Origin: JBAZDC01 sp041654595
GTDB taxonomy: Bacteria > Pseudomonadota > Gammaproteobacteria > Burkholderiales > Burkholderiaceae_B
DNA length: 19,152 nucleotides
Assembly: GCA_964551305.1 (NCBI GenBank)
Contig: CAZKBT010000061.1
Location: 1 to 19,152 of the forward strand
Reading direction: 5' to 3'
In this document: in pieces, positions 1 to 7,545 of the stretch
Numbering within the stretch: position 1 is the stretch's first letter
How the letters are laid out: every line of letters begins with the position of its first letter
Position numbers and translations under genes: made by a program
The notes under the pieces: model-generated
Seen by the model: the letters and a program-made list of their open reading frames with translations, nothing else
Told to the model about the DNA's origin: nothing
Databases searched by the model: none

Positions 1-698
1 AGCTGATCGAGCAGTGACTGAGGTATTTTAATGCCCGCCGCCGCAACGATGATGGCATCGAACGGCGCAACCGTGGGAAGGCCTATCATACCGTCGGCAA
101 ACACCAATCGCACGCGGGACGATAACTTGAGCGCGCGCAAATTATCGCGCGCCATCTCGTACAACCCTCTAATGCGTTCCACCGCATGCACTTCCTTGAT
201 GAACTGCGCCAGAACCGCGGCTTGATAGCCGCAGCCGGCGCCCACTTCAAGGACCTTTCCCGGGTTGCGGTTCTCACACGCGACGGAAATCATGCGTCCG
301 ACTATCCACGGCTGCGATATAGTCTGACTATACCCTATGGGCAACGCGGCATCTTCGTAGGCACGGCTCGCAAGACCTTGATCGACGAAAATATGACGCG
401 GCACGGCAAGCATGGCATTCAATACTCTTTCATCCTGAATGCCCTGGTTGCGCAAGCGCTGGATCATCATGCCACGCGACCGATCCGAGTTCAAACCCAA
501 ATTAACCATCGTTGACGAAGCGGACCCATGAGCCGAGCGCCGCTCAGTCAAGGAGGAGCCGCCCTGTTTCGATGACTGCGCATTGGCCATGATGCGCGCA
601 TTGCTATTGGCGGCGGTCATGCCTCCGCCCAGGCTGGATCGTCCGAACCGATTCGTCGTGCCCGTGGAGAACGGAAAAGGCGTCACCGGTTTTCGCAT
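1..698 (-). CDS. pcm: Protein-L-isoaspartate O-methyltransferase (partial, 3' end outside window)
   Basis: Repairs damaged proteins by transferring a methyl group from S-adenosylmethionine to isoaspartyl residues; cytoplasmic. The frame is open from the ATG at 698-696 to the left edge, giving 232 complete codons, so the C-terminus lies outside. The SAM-binding glycine motif VGAGCGYQAAVLA is at about residues 152-164, ISQP follows ALPIGYSQT in the substrate region, and FDAIIVAAA is the later Rossmann strand. The first 63 or so residues are a Ser/Gly/Asn/Arg-rich, probably disordered extension that E. coli Pcm (208 aa) lacks; an in-frame ATG at 509 (Met64) would give an E. coli-like start, so the start is uncertain. 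The first codons overlap the 3' end of surE by 16 bp in another frame, which suggests a surE-pcm operon. In related bacteria nlpD and rpoS commonly follow; that cannot be seen here. Confidence 0.93.
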   Translation of the reverse strand, partial: MRKPVTPFPFSTGTTNRFGRSSLGGGMTAANSNARIMANAQSSKQGGSSLTERRSAHGSASSTMVNLGLNSDRSRGMMIQRLRNQGIQDERVLNAMLAVPRHIFVDQGLASRAYEDAALPIGYSQTISQPWIVGRMISVACENRNPGKVLEVGAGCGYQAAVLAQFIKEVHAVERIRGLYEMARDNLRALKLSSRVRLVFADGMIGLPTVAPFDAIIVAAAGIKIPQSLLDQ

Positions 699-1441
699 GG
701 CAACTCTACCCAATCCTTTATCTGGCTCATCTGCTCATAGTGAGTCAAATCAAATTTCAGCGGCGTCACCGACACATAGTTGCTTTCGACGGCGCCGAAG
801 TCCGTGCCGTCCGCACTGTCGGAAACCGGGCCGACGGGGCCGATCCAGTATACGGGATCGCCGTAGGGCGTGGTGCTTTTGACGACGGGCTCGGACGGAT
901 GGCGCTTGCCGAGGCGGGTAACGCGTATGCCGCGTATCTGGCTCGCCTCCACCGCCGGGATATTGACATTGAGCAGCACCGGCCCGGTCAGAGGCTTCGC
1001 CAAGTGGCGCTGGACGATCCGGCGCGCCACGTCCGCCGCGGCATCCAGGTGGTCCCAGCCTTTTTCCGTCAAGGAGAAGGCAATGGAAGGAATGCCGAAT
1101 AGATAGGCTTCGGTGGCCGCCGCGACCGTGCCCGAGTACAAGGTATCCTCGCCCATGTTGGCGCCGTTGTTGATGCCTGAAACCACGAGATCGGGGCGAA
1201 AGTCGAGCAAACCCGTCAGGGCGACGTGAACGCAGTCCGAGGGCGTGCCGTTGACGTAATAATAGCCGTTGGCCGCCTGCCGCACGGACAAGGGCCGATT
1301 CAAGGTCAACGAATTGGAAGCGCCGCTGCAATTGGTTTCCGGAGCGACTATCGTCAACTTGCCCAGGCCCCCCAGCGCATCGGCCAGGGCCTCGATACCC
1401 GGAACATTGTAGCCATCATCGTTAGAAACCAGTATGCGCAT
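683..1441 (-). CDS. surE: 5'/3'-nucleotidase SurE
   Basis: Survival protein E, a divalent-metal-dependent nucleoside-monophosphate and exopolyphosphate phosphatase of the cytoplasm linked to stationary-phase stress. The 252-aa product begins MRILVSNDDGYNVPGI. The metal ligands known from the family are all present: Asp8, Asp9, Ser39 and Asn95 (within SGINNGANMG), and GTPSDCVH lies at 65-72. The ATG at 1441 was chosen because it gives the invariant family N-terminus and is preceded by a GGAAGG ribosome-binding site; the open frame continues 34 codons further upstream (to 1543), but that part resembles nothing in the family. The gene runs into pcm with a 16-bp overlap. A TACAAT hexamer at 1475-1480 (minus strand) could be its -10 box, but no good -35 accompanies it. 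Confidence 0.97.
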   Translation of the reverse strand: MRILVSNDDGYNVPGIEALADALGGLGKLTIVAPETNCSGASNSLTLNRPLSVRQAANGYYYVNGTPSDCVHVALTGLLDFRPDLVVSGINNGANMGEDTLYSGTVAAATEAYLFGIPSIAFSLTEKGWDHLDAAADVARRIVQRHLAKPLTGPVLLNVNIPAVEASQIRGIRVTRLGKRHPSEPVVKSTTPYGDPVYWIGPVGPVSDSADGTDFGAVESNYVSVTPLKFDLTHYEQMSQIKDWVELPCENR

Positions 1442-1490
1442 TGCCCTTCCATGAAACTCGTCTGAACGTCGCAAATTGTACCCGGTCGTT

Positions 1491-1519
1491 TTGGTGTTTT
1501 GCGCAACACTGAGTAGAAT
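1491..1519 (+). promoter_or_regulatory. Candidate sigma70 promoter of plsY
   Basis: TTGGTG at 1491-1496 and TAGAAT at 1514-1519 are separated by 17 bp, in the 108-bp divergent spacer between surE and plsY, with the plsY ATG about 30 bp downstream of the -10. Each hexamer deviates from consensus at two positions or fewer. Prediction only. Confidence 0.4.
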
Positions 1520-1549
1520 CGGGCAACGACAAGACTCACCCATCCGGAC

Positions 1550-2191
1550 ATGGCCACGATCACTTCCCTATTATCCATCATCGCCGTCGCGGCCTATGCC
1601 TATCTGCTGGGCTCCGTCCCCTTCGCCGTCGTGGTCAGCCGCCTGATGGGCCTGCAGGACCCGCGCAGCTACGGATCAAAGAATCCCGGCGCCACCAACG
1701 TGTTGCGAACGGGCAACAAAAAAGCGGCCATATTGACCTTGTTGGGCGATGCGTTCAAGGGATGGGCGGCCGTCGCGCTGGCCGCCTACGCGGTGCGCCT
1801 GGGCTACGCGCCGGAGCCGGCCGTCGCCGTCGGCGCGATCGCCGTCTTTCTCGGGCATTTGTTTCCCGTCTTCCTGCGTTTCAAAGGCGGCAAAGGCGTC
1901 GCGACCGCCTTGGGCATCCTGTTCGCCATCAACCCATGGCTGGCCTTGGCCACCGCCGCGACATGGTGCATTGTGGCCTACGTCACGCGTTATTCATCCC
2001 TGGCCGCGATCCTAGCCGCCGTCTTCGCGCCGCTTTACTATATTCTGGGCGCAAAGGTCGTCTGGCCCATGAACGGCGGCATCGCGCTGGCGCTGGGGCT
2101 GATCTGCGTCATGGTTCTCGTCAAGCACCAGGCCAACATCAGCCGGCTCCTGCGAGGCAAAGAAACCCGCATCGGCCAAAAAGGCAAGTAA
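1550..2191 (+). CDS. plsY: Acyl-phosphate:glycerol-3-phosphate acyltransferase PlsY
   Basis: Integral inner-membrane enzyme that transfers the acyl group from acyl-phosphate (made by PlsX) to the sn-1 position of glycerol-3-phosphate, the first step of phospholipid synthesis. The 213-aa product has the three conserved cytoplasmic PlsY motifs: LGSVPF near residue 20, GSKNPGATNVLR at 42-53 and FKGGKGVATALG at 111-122. About five hydrophobic segments are visible, with a basic C-terminal tail (LLRGKETRIGQKGK). Length matches E. coli YgiH/PlsY (205 aa). It is transcribed away from surE and converges on tsaD with a 47-bp gap. It appears monocistronic. Confidence 0.96.
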   Translation: MATITSLLSIIAVAAYAYLLGSVPFAVVVSRLMGLQDPRSYGSKNPGATNVLRTGNKKAAILTLLGDAFKGWAAVALAAYAVRLGYAPEPAVAVGAIAVFLGHLFPVFLRFKGGKGVATALGILFAINPWLALATAATWCIVAYVTRYSSLAAILAAVFAPLYYILGAKVVWPMNGGIALALGLICVMVLVKHQANISRLLRGKETRIGQKGK

Positions 2192-2211
2192 GCCGCCGTG
2201 CTTGCAAGCCG

Positions 2212-2228
2212 CCGGCGCCGCGCGCCGG
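2212..2228. terminator. GC-rich hairpin between convergent plsY and tsaD
   Basis: A perfect 7-bp stem (CCGGCGC / GCGCCGG) with a 3-base loop sits in the 47-bp gap between the two converging stop codons. There is no U-tract on either strand, so it is not a canonical intrinsic terminator; it may block transcription or protect 3' ends of both messages. Confidence 0.35.
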
Positions 2229-2238
2229 ACCCGCCGCC

Positions 2239-3297
2239 CTACCCGGCCTGAGCCGCGGCGGGTGCGCAGACGTCCTGCAAATCCCAACGCGGCTTCACCG
2301 TAAAGCCGTGCTCCATAGCCCTCAAATCCGCCAACCCCGCCTTGACACGCTGCGCCGCGGCAAACGCGATCATCGCGCCGTTGTCGGTGCAAAACTCAAG
2401 GGGCGGGAAAAACACCTGGCCGCCGCGCCGGCGCATAGCCTGGATCAGCCGTTCGCGCAGCACTCTATTCGCACCGACGCCACCGGCCACGACCAGGCGG
2501 CTCAACCCCGTCTGATCCATGGCTTTGATCGATTTGCTTGCCAGGACGTCGACAATGGCCGCCTCGGTGGCGGCGGCAAGATCGGCGCGCATCGATTCCG
2601 CCATGGCCTGCCCGCCATCGCGCAGCGCCTTGACCTTTGTAAGCACGGCGGTTTTCAAGCCGCTGAAGCTGAAATCGAGATTGCGGCTATGGATCATCGG
2701 CCTGGGCAGGTCATGGCTGGCCGGATCGCCTTGCCGCGCCAGGCGTGACAAGGCGGGCCCTCCGGGATAGCCGAGGTCCAGCAGCTTGGCCGTTTTATCG
2801 AACGCCTCGCCGGCGGCGTCATCCAGCGTTTCGCCCAGAAGCTCATATTTGCCCACCCCGTCCACCCGCATCAGCTGGGTATGCCCGCCCGACACCAACA
2901 GAGCCACGAATGGAAATGACGGCGCCGGCGTATCCAGCAACGGCGACAGCAGGTGCCCTTCCAAGTGATGGACGGGCAAGGCGGGCAGCCCGCGCGCCCA
3001 TGCGAAAGCTCGGGCGACGCTCGCCCCCACCAGCAAGGCCCCGGCCAACCCCGGCCCGGCCGTATAGGCCACGGCATCAATCCGATCCATGCCCAGCCCC
3101 GCCTGGTCGAGCACGGCCCGCGTCAAAGGCAGGATGCGCCGGATATGATCCCGCGAGGCAAGCTCGGGCACCACGCCGCCGTATTCTTCGTGCATCGCAA
3201 TCTGGCTGTGCAAGGCATGCGCCAAGAGGCCATGTTGCGTGGATACGATCGCCACGCCCGTTTCATCGCAGGAACTTTCAAAACCGATGATATTCAC
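2239..3297 (-). CDS. tsaD: tRNA N6-adenosine threonylcarbamoyltransferase TsaD
   Basis: Catalytic subunit that, with TsaB and TsaE, transfers the threonylcarbamoyl group from TC-AMP to A37 of ANN-decoding tRNAs (t6A). An ASKHA-fold metalloprotein. The 352-aa product opens NIIGFESSCDETGVAIV; iron/metal ligands expected for the family are present as His111 and His115 (HHLEGHL) and Asp305 (CTDNGAM). ASRDH (47-51), SGGHTQL (136-142) and the C-terminal VVAGGVGANRVLR nucleotide-binding block are also visible. I set the start at the GTG at 3297-3295, which gives the canonical N-terminus and has AGG about 10 bases upstream; the frame is open much further upstream (to 3672), but only across the divergent permease gene. 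Formerly gcp/ygjD. Confidence 0.95.
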   Translation of the reverse strand: MNIIGFESSCDETGVAIVSTQHGLLAHALHSQIAMHEEYGGVVPELASRDHIRRILPLTRAVLDQAGLGMDRIDAVAYTAGPGLAGALLVGASVARAFAWARGLPALPVHHLEGHLLSPLLDTPAPSFPFVALLVSGGHTQLMRVDGVGKYELLGETLDDAAGEAFDKTAKLLDLGYPGGPALSRLARQGDPASHDLPRPMIHSRNLDFSFSGLKTAVLTKVKALRDGGQAMAESMRADLAAATEAAIVDVLASKSIKAMDQTGLSRLVVAGGVGANRVLRERLIQAMRRRGGQVFFPPLEFCTDNGAMIAFAAAQRVKAGLADLRAMEHGFTVKPRWDLQDVCAPAAAQAG

Positions 3298-3337
3298 TAC
3301 CGTCACGCCTAAAAACCGTCTTAGAATGCATGCTGCA

Positions 3338-3353
3338 TTGTATATGCATACAA
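3338..3353. promoter_or_regulatory. Perfect inverted repeat in the tsaD/purine-permease spacer
   Basis: TTGTAT-ATGC-ATACAA is a perfect 6-bp inverted repeat with a 4-bp spacer, centred in the 78-bp divergent gap and 23 bases before the permease ATG. It lies where promoter elements would be expected for both genes, and it is AT-rich in a GC-rich genome. An operator for a purine-responsive repressor is a possibility; no regulator gene is adjacent. Confidence 0.4.
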
Positions 3354-3375
3354 AATCAATTTTGGGAGCCCCATC

Positions 3376-4668
3376 ATGCTTGAGCGTCTCTTTCAGCTTC
3401 GCGCACACGAGACCAGCGTCAGAACGGAAGTGCTTGCCGGACTGACGACCTTCCTGACCATGTCCTACATCATTTTCGTGAATCCCGACATCCTGTCGAG
3501 CACCGGCATGGACAGAAACGCCGTGTTCGTCGCAACCTGCCTGGCGGCGGCGCTGGGCACGCTCATCATGGCGTTCGTCGCCAACTGGCCCATCGGCATG
3601 GCTCCCGGAATGGGGCTGAATGCCTTCTTCGCGTTCACCGTGGTCGGAGCGCTGGGCTATAGCTGGCAGCAAGCCCTGGGAGCGGTATTCATCTCCGGGG
3701 TCATTTTCGTCATTCTCACCCTCACGGGCATACGTTCGTGGCTGATCGAGGGAATACCGAAATCGCTGCGTTCCGCCATCGCCGCGGGCATCGGACTGTT
3801 CCTGGCCATCATCGCCCTGGGCAGCGCGGGCATCGTCGTCGCCAATCCCGCAACCAAAGTGGGGCTGGGCGACCTTACGTCCGCTCCCGCGCTATTGGCC
3901 ATCCTGGGCTTCTTCATCATTGCCGCCCTGGATGCATTGAAAGTACGCGGCGCCATCCTCATCGGCATCCTCGTGGTCACCATTCTGTCCATCGCGACCG
4001 GCCAGAACGAGTTCAACGGCATCTTCTCCGCGCCGCCGAGCTTGGCGCCCACGTTCATGCAACTGGATGTCCTGGGCGCCCTGCATATGGGCTTCATCCA
4101 CGTCATCCTGGTGCTCGTGCTGGTGGAGGTGTTCGACGCAACCGGCACCATGATCGGCGTAGCCAAACGCGCCAATCTGATGCCCGAAGGCAAGCCGAAT
4201 CGGCTGGGCCGCGCGCTGTTGGCCGACAGCACGGCCATCGTCGCCGGCTCCATGCTGGGAACCAGCAGCACGACGGCATACGTCGAAAGCGCCTCCGGCG
4301 TGCAGGCGGGCGGGCGCACCGGACTGACGGCGCTCACGGTCGCCGTTCTGTTCCTGCTCGCGTTGTTCCTGGCGCCTCTGGCGGGATCGGTTCCCGCCTA
4401 TGCCACGGCGCCGGCCCTGCTTTACGTGGCGGGGCTGATGCTGCGCGAAGTGACCGAAGTCGACTGGAAAGACATCACGGAATCCACGCCTGCCGCCCTA
4501 ACCGCCATCGCCATGCCGTTCACCTATTCGATCGCCAACGGCTTGGCATTCGGTTTCATCAGCTACGTCGTGCTCAAGGCGGTAACCGGACGTGTCAAGG
4601 AGATCCATCCCGCCACGTTGCTGGTGTCCATACTGTTCGTCGTCAAGTACGCGTTCTTCAACGAATAG
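3376..4668 (+). CDS. AzgA-family purine-base permease (adenine or guanine/hypoxanthine)
   Basis: Inner-membrane proton-coupled nucleobase importer of the NCS2/AzgA group, like E. coli AdeP/AdeQ and GhxP/GhxQ and Bacillus PbuG. The 430-aa product has 12 or more hydrophobic segments and the family signatures TFLTMSYIIFVNP (25-37), GMAPGMGLNAFF (74-85), LVEVFDATGTMIG, and the GTSSTTAYVESASGVQAGGR block that forms the substrate-site half-helix. Length is typical (430-460). Substrate preference between adenine and guanine/hypoxanthine cannot be decided by eye, so no gene symbol is given. The ATG at 3376 follows TTTGGGAGCC, an acceptable ribosome-binding site. It is divergent from tsaD, and the inverted repeat at 3338-3353 may control it. 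Confidence 0.92.
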   Translation: MLERLFQLRAHETSVRTEVLAGLTTFLTMSYIIFVNPDILSSTGMDRNAVFVATCLAAALGTLIMAFVANWPIGMAPGMGLNAFFAFTVVGALGYSWQQALGAVFISGVIFVILTLTGIRSWLIEGIPKSLRSAIAAGIGLFLAIIALGSAGIVVANPATKVGLGDLTSAPALLAILGFFIIAALDALKVRGAILIGILVVTILSIATGQNEFNGIFSAPPSLAPTFMQLDVLGALHMGFIHVILVLVLVEVFDATGTMIGVAKRANLMPEGKPNRLGRALLADSTAIVAGSMLGTSSTTAYVESASGVQAGGRTGLTALTVAVLFLLALFLAPLAGSVPAYATAPALLYVAGLMLREVTEVDWKDITESTPAALTAIAMPFTYSIANGLAFGFISYVVLKAVTGRVKEIHPATLLVSILFVVKYAFFNE

Positions 4669-4708
4669 CAGCGCATGCGCCCGCGGGCCGATGCCTGACA
4701 TGAGGTCT

Positions 4709-4716
4709 GCTACACT
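4709..4716 (+). promoter_or_regulatory. Extended -10 promoter upstream of the thioredoxin gene
   Basis: The sequence TG-C-TACACT matches the extended -10 consensus (TGn followed by a near-consensus hexamer, 4711-4716). The region 17 bp upstream (CCGATG) is a poor -35, which is tolerated when the extended -10 is present. Transcription would start near 4723, giving a leader of roughly 73 bases before the thioredoxin ATG and passing straight through the hairpin at 4751-4775. Confidence 0.4.
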
Positions 4717-4750
4717 GTGTTTAACGACCACGCATACCTATCCATTTCAC

Positions 4751-4775
4751 AAGCGGCTGACGAAGCCGCTTTTTT
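4751..4775 (+). terminator. Intrinsic terminator between the purine permease and thioredoxin genes
   Basis: An 8-bp perfect stem AAGCGGCT / AGCCGCTT (4751-4758 with 4764-4771), loop GACGA, is followed by a run of six T (4770-4775). This is a textbook rho-independent terminator on the plus strand. It ends 20 bases before the thioredoxin ATG and lies downstream of the apparent promoter at 4709-4716, so it could terminate permease transcription, attenuate thioredoxin transcription, or end a short RNA. Confidence 0.85.
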
Positions 4776-4795
4776 GCATTTCGGGAGTCCCCGCC

Positions 4796-5185
4796 ATGAG
4801 CACCGTCGAACTGACCAAAGATAATTTCCAAGAGGCCATCCAGAGCGACAAGCCGCTGATCATCGATTTCTGGGCGCCCTGGTGCGGCCCATGCCGCAGC
4901 TTCGCGCCCACCTTCGATGCGGCGGCCGCCAAGCACGACGATGTCGTCTTCGCCAAGATCAATACCGAAGAACAGCAGGAGTTGGCGGCGGCCATGCGCA
5001 TCCGCTCCATCCCTACACTGATGGCGTTCCGCGAGAACGTCATGCTATTTTCGCAAGCGGGCGCGCTATCGGCCGGCCAGCTCGAAGAATTGGTGACGCA
5101 GTTGAAACAGCTCGACATGGCTCAAGTTCACGCCGAAATCGCGGCCCAGCAGGCCAATGACACCGACAACGGCAATAACGGTTGA
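4796..5185 (+). CDS. Thioredoxin family protein
   Basis: Cytoplasmic thiol-disulfide oxidoreductase. The 129-aa product has the thioredoxin fold signature FWAPWCGPCR with active-site Cys30 and Cys33, and the cis-proline in SIPT (Pro73). The only atypical part is a polar C-terminal tail of about 20 residues after the last helix, rich in Gln, Asn and Asp (ending NDTDNGNNG). The ATG at 4796 was selected because the thioredoxin domain begins there and GGGAG lies about 9 bases upstream; the open frame extends 68 codons upstream through the intergenic terminator and is not coding there. There is no signal peptide, so it acts in the cytoplasm. It may be a secondary thioredoxin rather than the main TrxA, so no symbol is assigned. 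Confidence 0.93.
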   Translation: MSTVELTKDNFQEAIQSDKPLIIDFWAPWCGPCRSFAPTFDAAAAKHDDVVFAKINTEEQQELAAAMRIRSIPTLMAFRENVMLFSQAGALSAGQLEELVTQLKQLDMAQVHAEIAAQQANDTDNGNNG

Positions 5186-5219
5186 CGCCGCGCCGGCGCG
5201 CTTGCCGGATCACGCGGCG
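5186..5219. terminator. Bipartite hairpin between convergent thioredoxin and yigZ-like genes
   Basis: CGCCGCG (5186-5192) pairs with CGCGGCG (5213-5219), and the inner CCGGC (5193-5197) pairs with GCCGG (5204-5208), with a four-base bulge ATCA. The structure fills the 38-bp gap between the two stop codons. It lacks a U-tract; it is plausible as a bidirectional transcription block or 3'-end stabiliser. Confidence 0.4.
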
Positions 5220-5223
5220 CACA

Positions 5224-5826
5224 TCATGGCGCGCTGGAATCGACGGGAGCGCAATGCCCCTGTCCGCGCGTCATATTGACGAATTGCGCGATGAAATCCC
5301 GGGATAGATCGACGGGCATGCGCAGGCGCCAGGCCACGCCTTGCGCATCGAACGTTTCCTCTTCCACTTCGATGCCATAGGGGGCGAACCGCGACCGGAC
5401 CAGAGCCATGTCGGAAAACAGGCAGAAGCACTCCAGGACGCATTGTTCGACGATTTCCAGCTTGTCCGCAAGCCGCAGGCATTGCGCGGCGCACCCGCCG
5501 TAAGCGCGAGCCAATCCTCCCGTCCCCAGCTTGATGCCGCCGAACCAGCGCGCGACCAGGACGGCGACGAAATCGCATTGCTGTCCGTGGATGGCCTGCA
5601 GGATGGGGCGGCCCGCCGTGCCGCCGGGCTCGCCGTCGTCATTGAAGCGATATTGCGCGCCGATGCGATAGGCCCAGCAATTGTGCGTGGCATCGGCAGT
5701 ACTGTGCCGGGCGAAGAACGCTTGAGCCTGCTCCGGCGTGCGCACGGCTTGAGCCGTCGCCAGGAATCGGCTTTTTTTGATGTCTTCCTGATAAGTAGCC
5801 AGGCCGCTCAGTGTGTAGGACGACAT
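5224..5826 (-). CDS. yigZ: YigZ/IMPACT (UPF0029) family protein
   Basis: 200-aa member of the YigZ family, related to the eukaryotic translation regulator IMPACT/Yih1; the exact bacterial role is not established. Seen in the sequence: the conserved HNCWAYRIG (49-57), NDDGEPGGTAGRPIL (62-76) and WFGGIKLGTGGLARAYG blocks of the N-terminal UPF0029 domain, followed by a ferredoxin-like C-terminal domain (about 130-195). Length is typical (about 200). It starts 9 bp after the stop of the ABC-F gene on the same strand, so the two are probably cotranscribed; both families have translation-related links, which makes the pairing sensible but is inference. No strong ribosome-binding site is visible, which would fit translational coupling. 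Confidence 0.9.
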   Translation of the reverse strand: MSSYTLSGLATYQEDIKKSRFLATAQAVRTPEQAQAFFARHSTADATHNCWAYRIGAQYRFNDDGEPGGTAGRPILQAIHGQQCDFVAVLVARWFGGIKLGTGGLARAYGGCAAQCLRLADKLEIVEQCVLECFCLFSDMALVRSRFAPYGIEVEEETFDAQGVAWRLRMPVDLSRDFIAQFVNMTRGQGHCAPVDSSAP

Positions 5827-5835
5827 CGACGCCAG

Positions 5836-7437
5836 TCAGGACTCGATCCCGCGAGACGCCAGGTACTCGTCGTAGGTGCCCATGTAGTCCACGATTTCTC
5901 CGTCCGGCATGATTTCAATGATGCGGGTTGCCAGCGCGGAGACGAACTCCCGGTCGTGGGACACGAAAAACAAGGTGCCCGCGTATTTTTCCAGGGCGAA
6001 CTGCAAAGACTCGATGGACTCCATGTCCAAGTGATTGGTCGGCTCGTCAAGCAGCATGACGTTGTGCCGCCCCAGCATCAGGCGTCCGAAGCTCATGCGG
6101 TTCTTCTCTCCGCCCGACAAGACCTTGACGGCCTTGGGAATGTCGTCCGCGGAAAACAGCAGGCGGCCCAATACCGAGCGGATGGCCTGATCGTCGTCGC
6201 CCGGCTGGCGATAATGAGACAGCCAGTCGAACAGATTCTCGTCCGAGGCGAACTGCTCCGACACGTCTTGCGCCATATAGCCCAGGTCTGCGTTATCCGC
6301 CCATTTCACGTGGCCCGTGTCGGGAATCAGGTCGCGGGCCAGCATGCGCAGCAGCGTGGTCTTGCCCACGCCGTTGGCGCCGATGATGGCCACGCGCTGT
6401 CCGGCTTCGAGCATGACGGAAAACGGCCTGATGACGGGCCTGGCATAGGACTTGGAAATGTTTTCCACCGTGACGGCCAGCCTATGCAGCACTTTTATCT
6501 GCTCGAAGCGGATATACGGATTCTGGCGCGAGGAAGGCTTCACTTCGATCGTGGAAGCCTTGATCCGGTCGATCTGCTTCAAGCGTGACGTGGCTTGGCG
6601 CGACTTGGATTTATTGGCCGCGAACCGGCGCACGAAGTCCTGGAGCTCGACCACGCGCTCCTTGGCCTTGGCGTTGCTGGCCGCGGCGCGCTCGCGCGCC
6701 TGCGTCGACGCCAGCATGTAATCGTCGTAGTTGCCGGGATAGACGCGCAGCTCGCCATAATCCAGATCGGCCATATGCGTGCAGACCTGGTTGAGAAAGT
6801 GCCGGTCGTGGCTGATGATGATCATGGTGCTGTCGTAGCCGTTGAGCACGTTCTCCAGCCATCTGATCGTATTGATGTCCAGATTGTTGGTCGGCTCGTC
6901 CAGCAGCAGCACGTCCGGATTGGAAAACAAGGCCTGGGCCAGCAGTATGCGCAGCTTCCAGCCCGGCGCGATTTCGCGCATCGGCAGGTTATGCTGCTCC
7001 ACCGGTATTTCCAGCCCCAGCAGCAACTCGCCCGCCCGGGACTCCGCCGTGTAGCCATCATATTCGGCGAACTTCGCTTCCAGATTGGCGGCTTCCATGT
7101 AATCGTCTTCGCTGGCATCGGGATTGGCGTAGATCGCGTCGCGCTGCGTCATGGCCTGCCACATTTCAACGTGGCCCATCATGACCGCGTCCAGCACACG
7201 CATGTCCTCGAAGGCATACTGGTCCTGACGCAACTTGCCCAGGCGCACGCCCGGGTCCAGCGACACGTTGCCCGCGGTCGGCTCCAGGTCCCCCCCTATG
7301 ATCTTCATGAAGGTGGATTTGCCCGAACCGTTGGCGCCGATCAATCCATAGCGATTGCCGCCGCCGAACTTGACGCTGACGTTTTCAAAAAGAGGCTTGG
7401 GGCCGAACTGGATCGTTAGGTTTGCTGTGGATATCAC
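5836..7437 (-). CDS. ybiT: ABC-F family ATPase, YbiT type
   Basis: Soluble protein with two fused ABC domains and no membrane segment; ABC-F proteins bind the ribosomal E site and modulate elongation. With a GTG start at 7437 the product is 533 aa, close to E. coli YbiT (530). Walker A motifs: GANGSGKST (34-42) and GANGVGKTT (353-361). Walker B/DEPTNNLD at 180-187 and DEPTNHLD at 464-471. The second signature is LSGGEKNR (440-447); the first is replaced by APGWKLR (157-163), as is normal for this subfamily. The inter-domain linker (about 238-305) is charged and helical. An in-frame GTG at 7485 would add 16 residues; neither start has a good ribosome-binding site. I prefer 7437 because family similarity begins there (ISTANLTIQFGPKPLFE). 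Confidence 0.94.
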   Translation of the reverse strand: MISTANLTIQFGPKPLFENVSVKFGGGNRYGLIGANGSGKSTFMKIIGGDLEPTAGNVSLDPGVRLGKLRQDQYAFEDMRVLDAVMMGHVEMWQAMTQRDAIYANPDASEDDYMEAANLEAKFAEYDGYTAESRAGELLLGLEIPVEQHNLPMREIAPGWKLRILLAQALFSNPDVLLLDEPTNNLDINTIRWLENVLNGYDSTMIIISHDRHFLNQVCTHMADLDYGELRVYPGNYDDYMLASTQARERAAASNAKAKERVVELQDFVRRFAANKSKSRQATSRLKQIDRIKASTIEVKPSSRQNPYIRFEQIKVLHRLAVTVENISKSYARPVIRPFSVMLEAGQRVAIIGANGVGKTTLLRMLARDLIPDTGHVKWADNADLGYMAQDVSEQFASDENLFDWLSHYRQPGDDDQAIRSVLGRLLFSADDIPKAVKVLSGGEKNRMSFGRLMLGRHNVMLLDEPTNHLDMESIESLQFALEKYAGTLFFVSHDREFVSALATRIIEIMPDGEIVDYMGTYDEYLASRGIES

Positions 7438-7545
7438 GTCTAGGAGTCGCGTAGTAAAGTCTGAAGAGGCGAAAAGCGGCGCCACGTACCTGAAAAGGAG
7501 GGCGCGCGATCTTCACGCAAAAGCTTCTAGTGTACCAAGCCGGTA

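Noticed and set aside
3299..3672. N-terminal extension of tsaD up to 3672
   Set aside because: The extra 125 codons run through the divergent permease gene and the promoter spacer and have no similarity to TsaD; the GTG at 3297 gives the canonical start.
5341..6588. Long plus-strand open frame (415 codons) opposite the yigZ-like and ABC-F genes
   Set aside because: It spans two well-conserved minus-strand genes and the gap between them; its product has no recognisable domain and an Arg/His/Gln-rich composition typical of antisense frames in GC-rich DNA.
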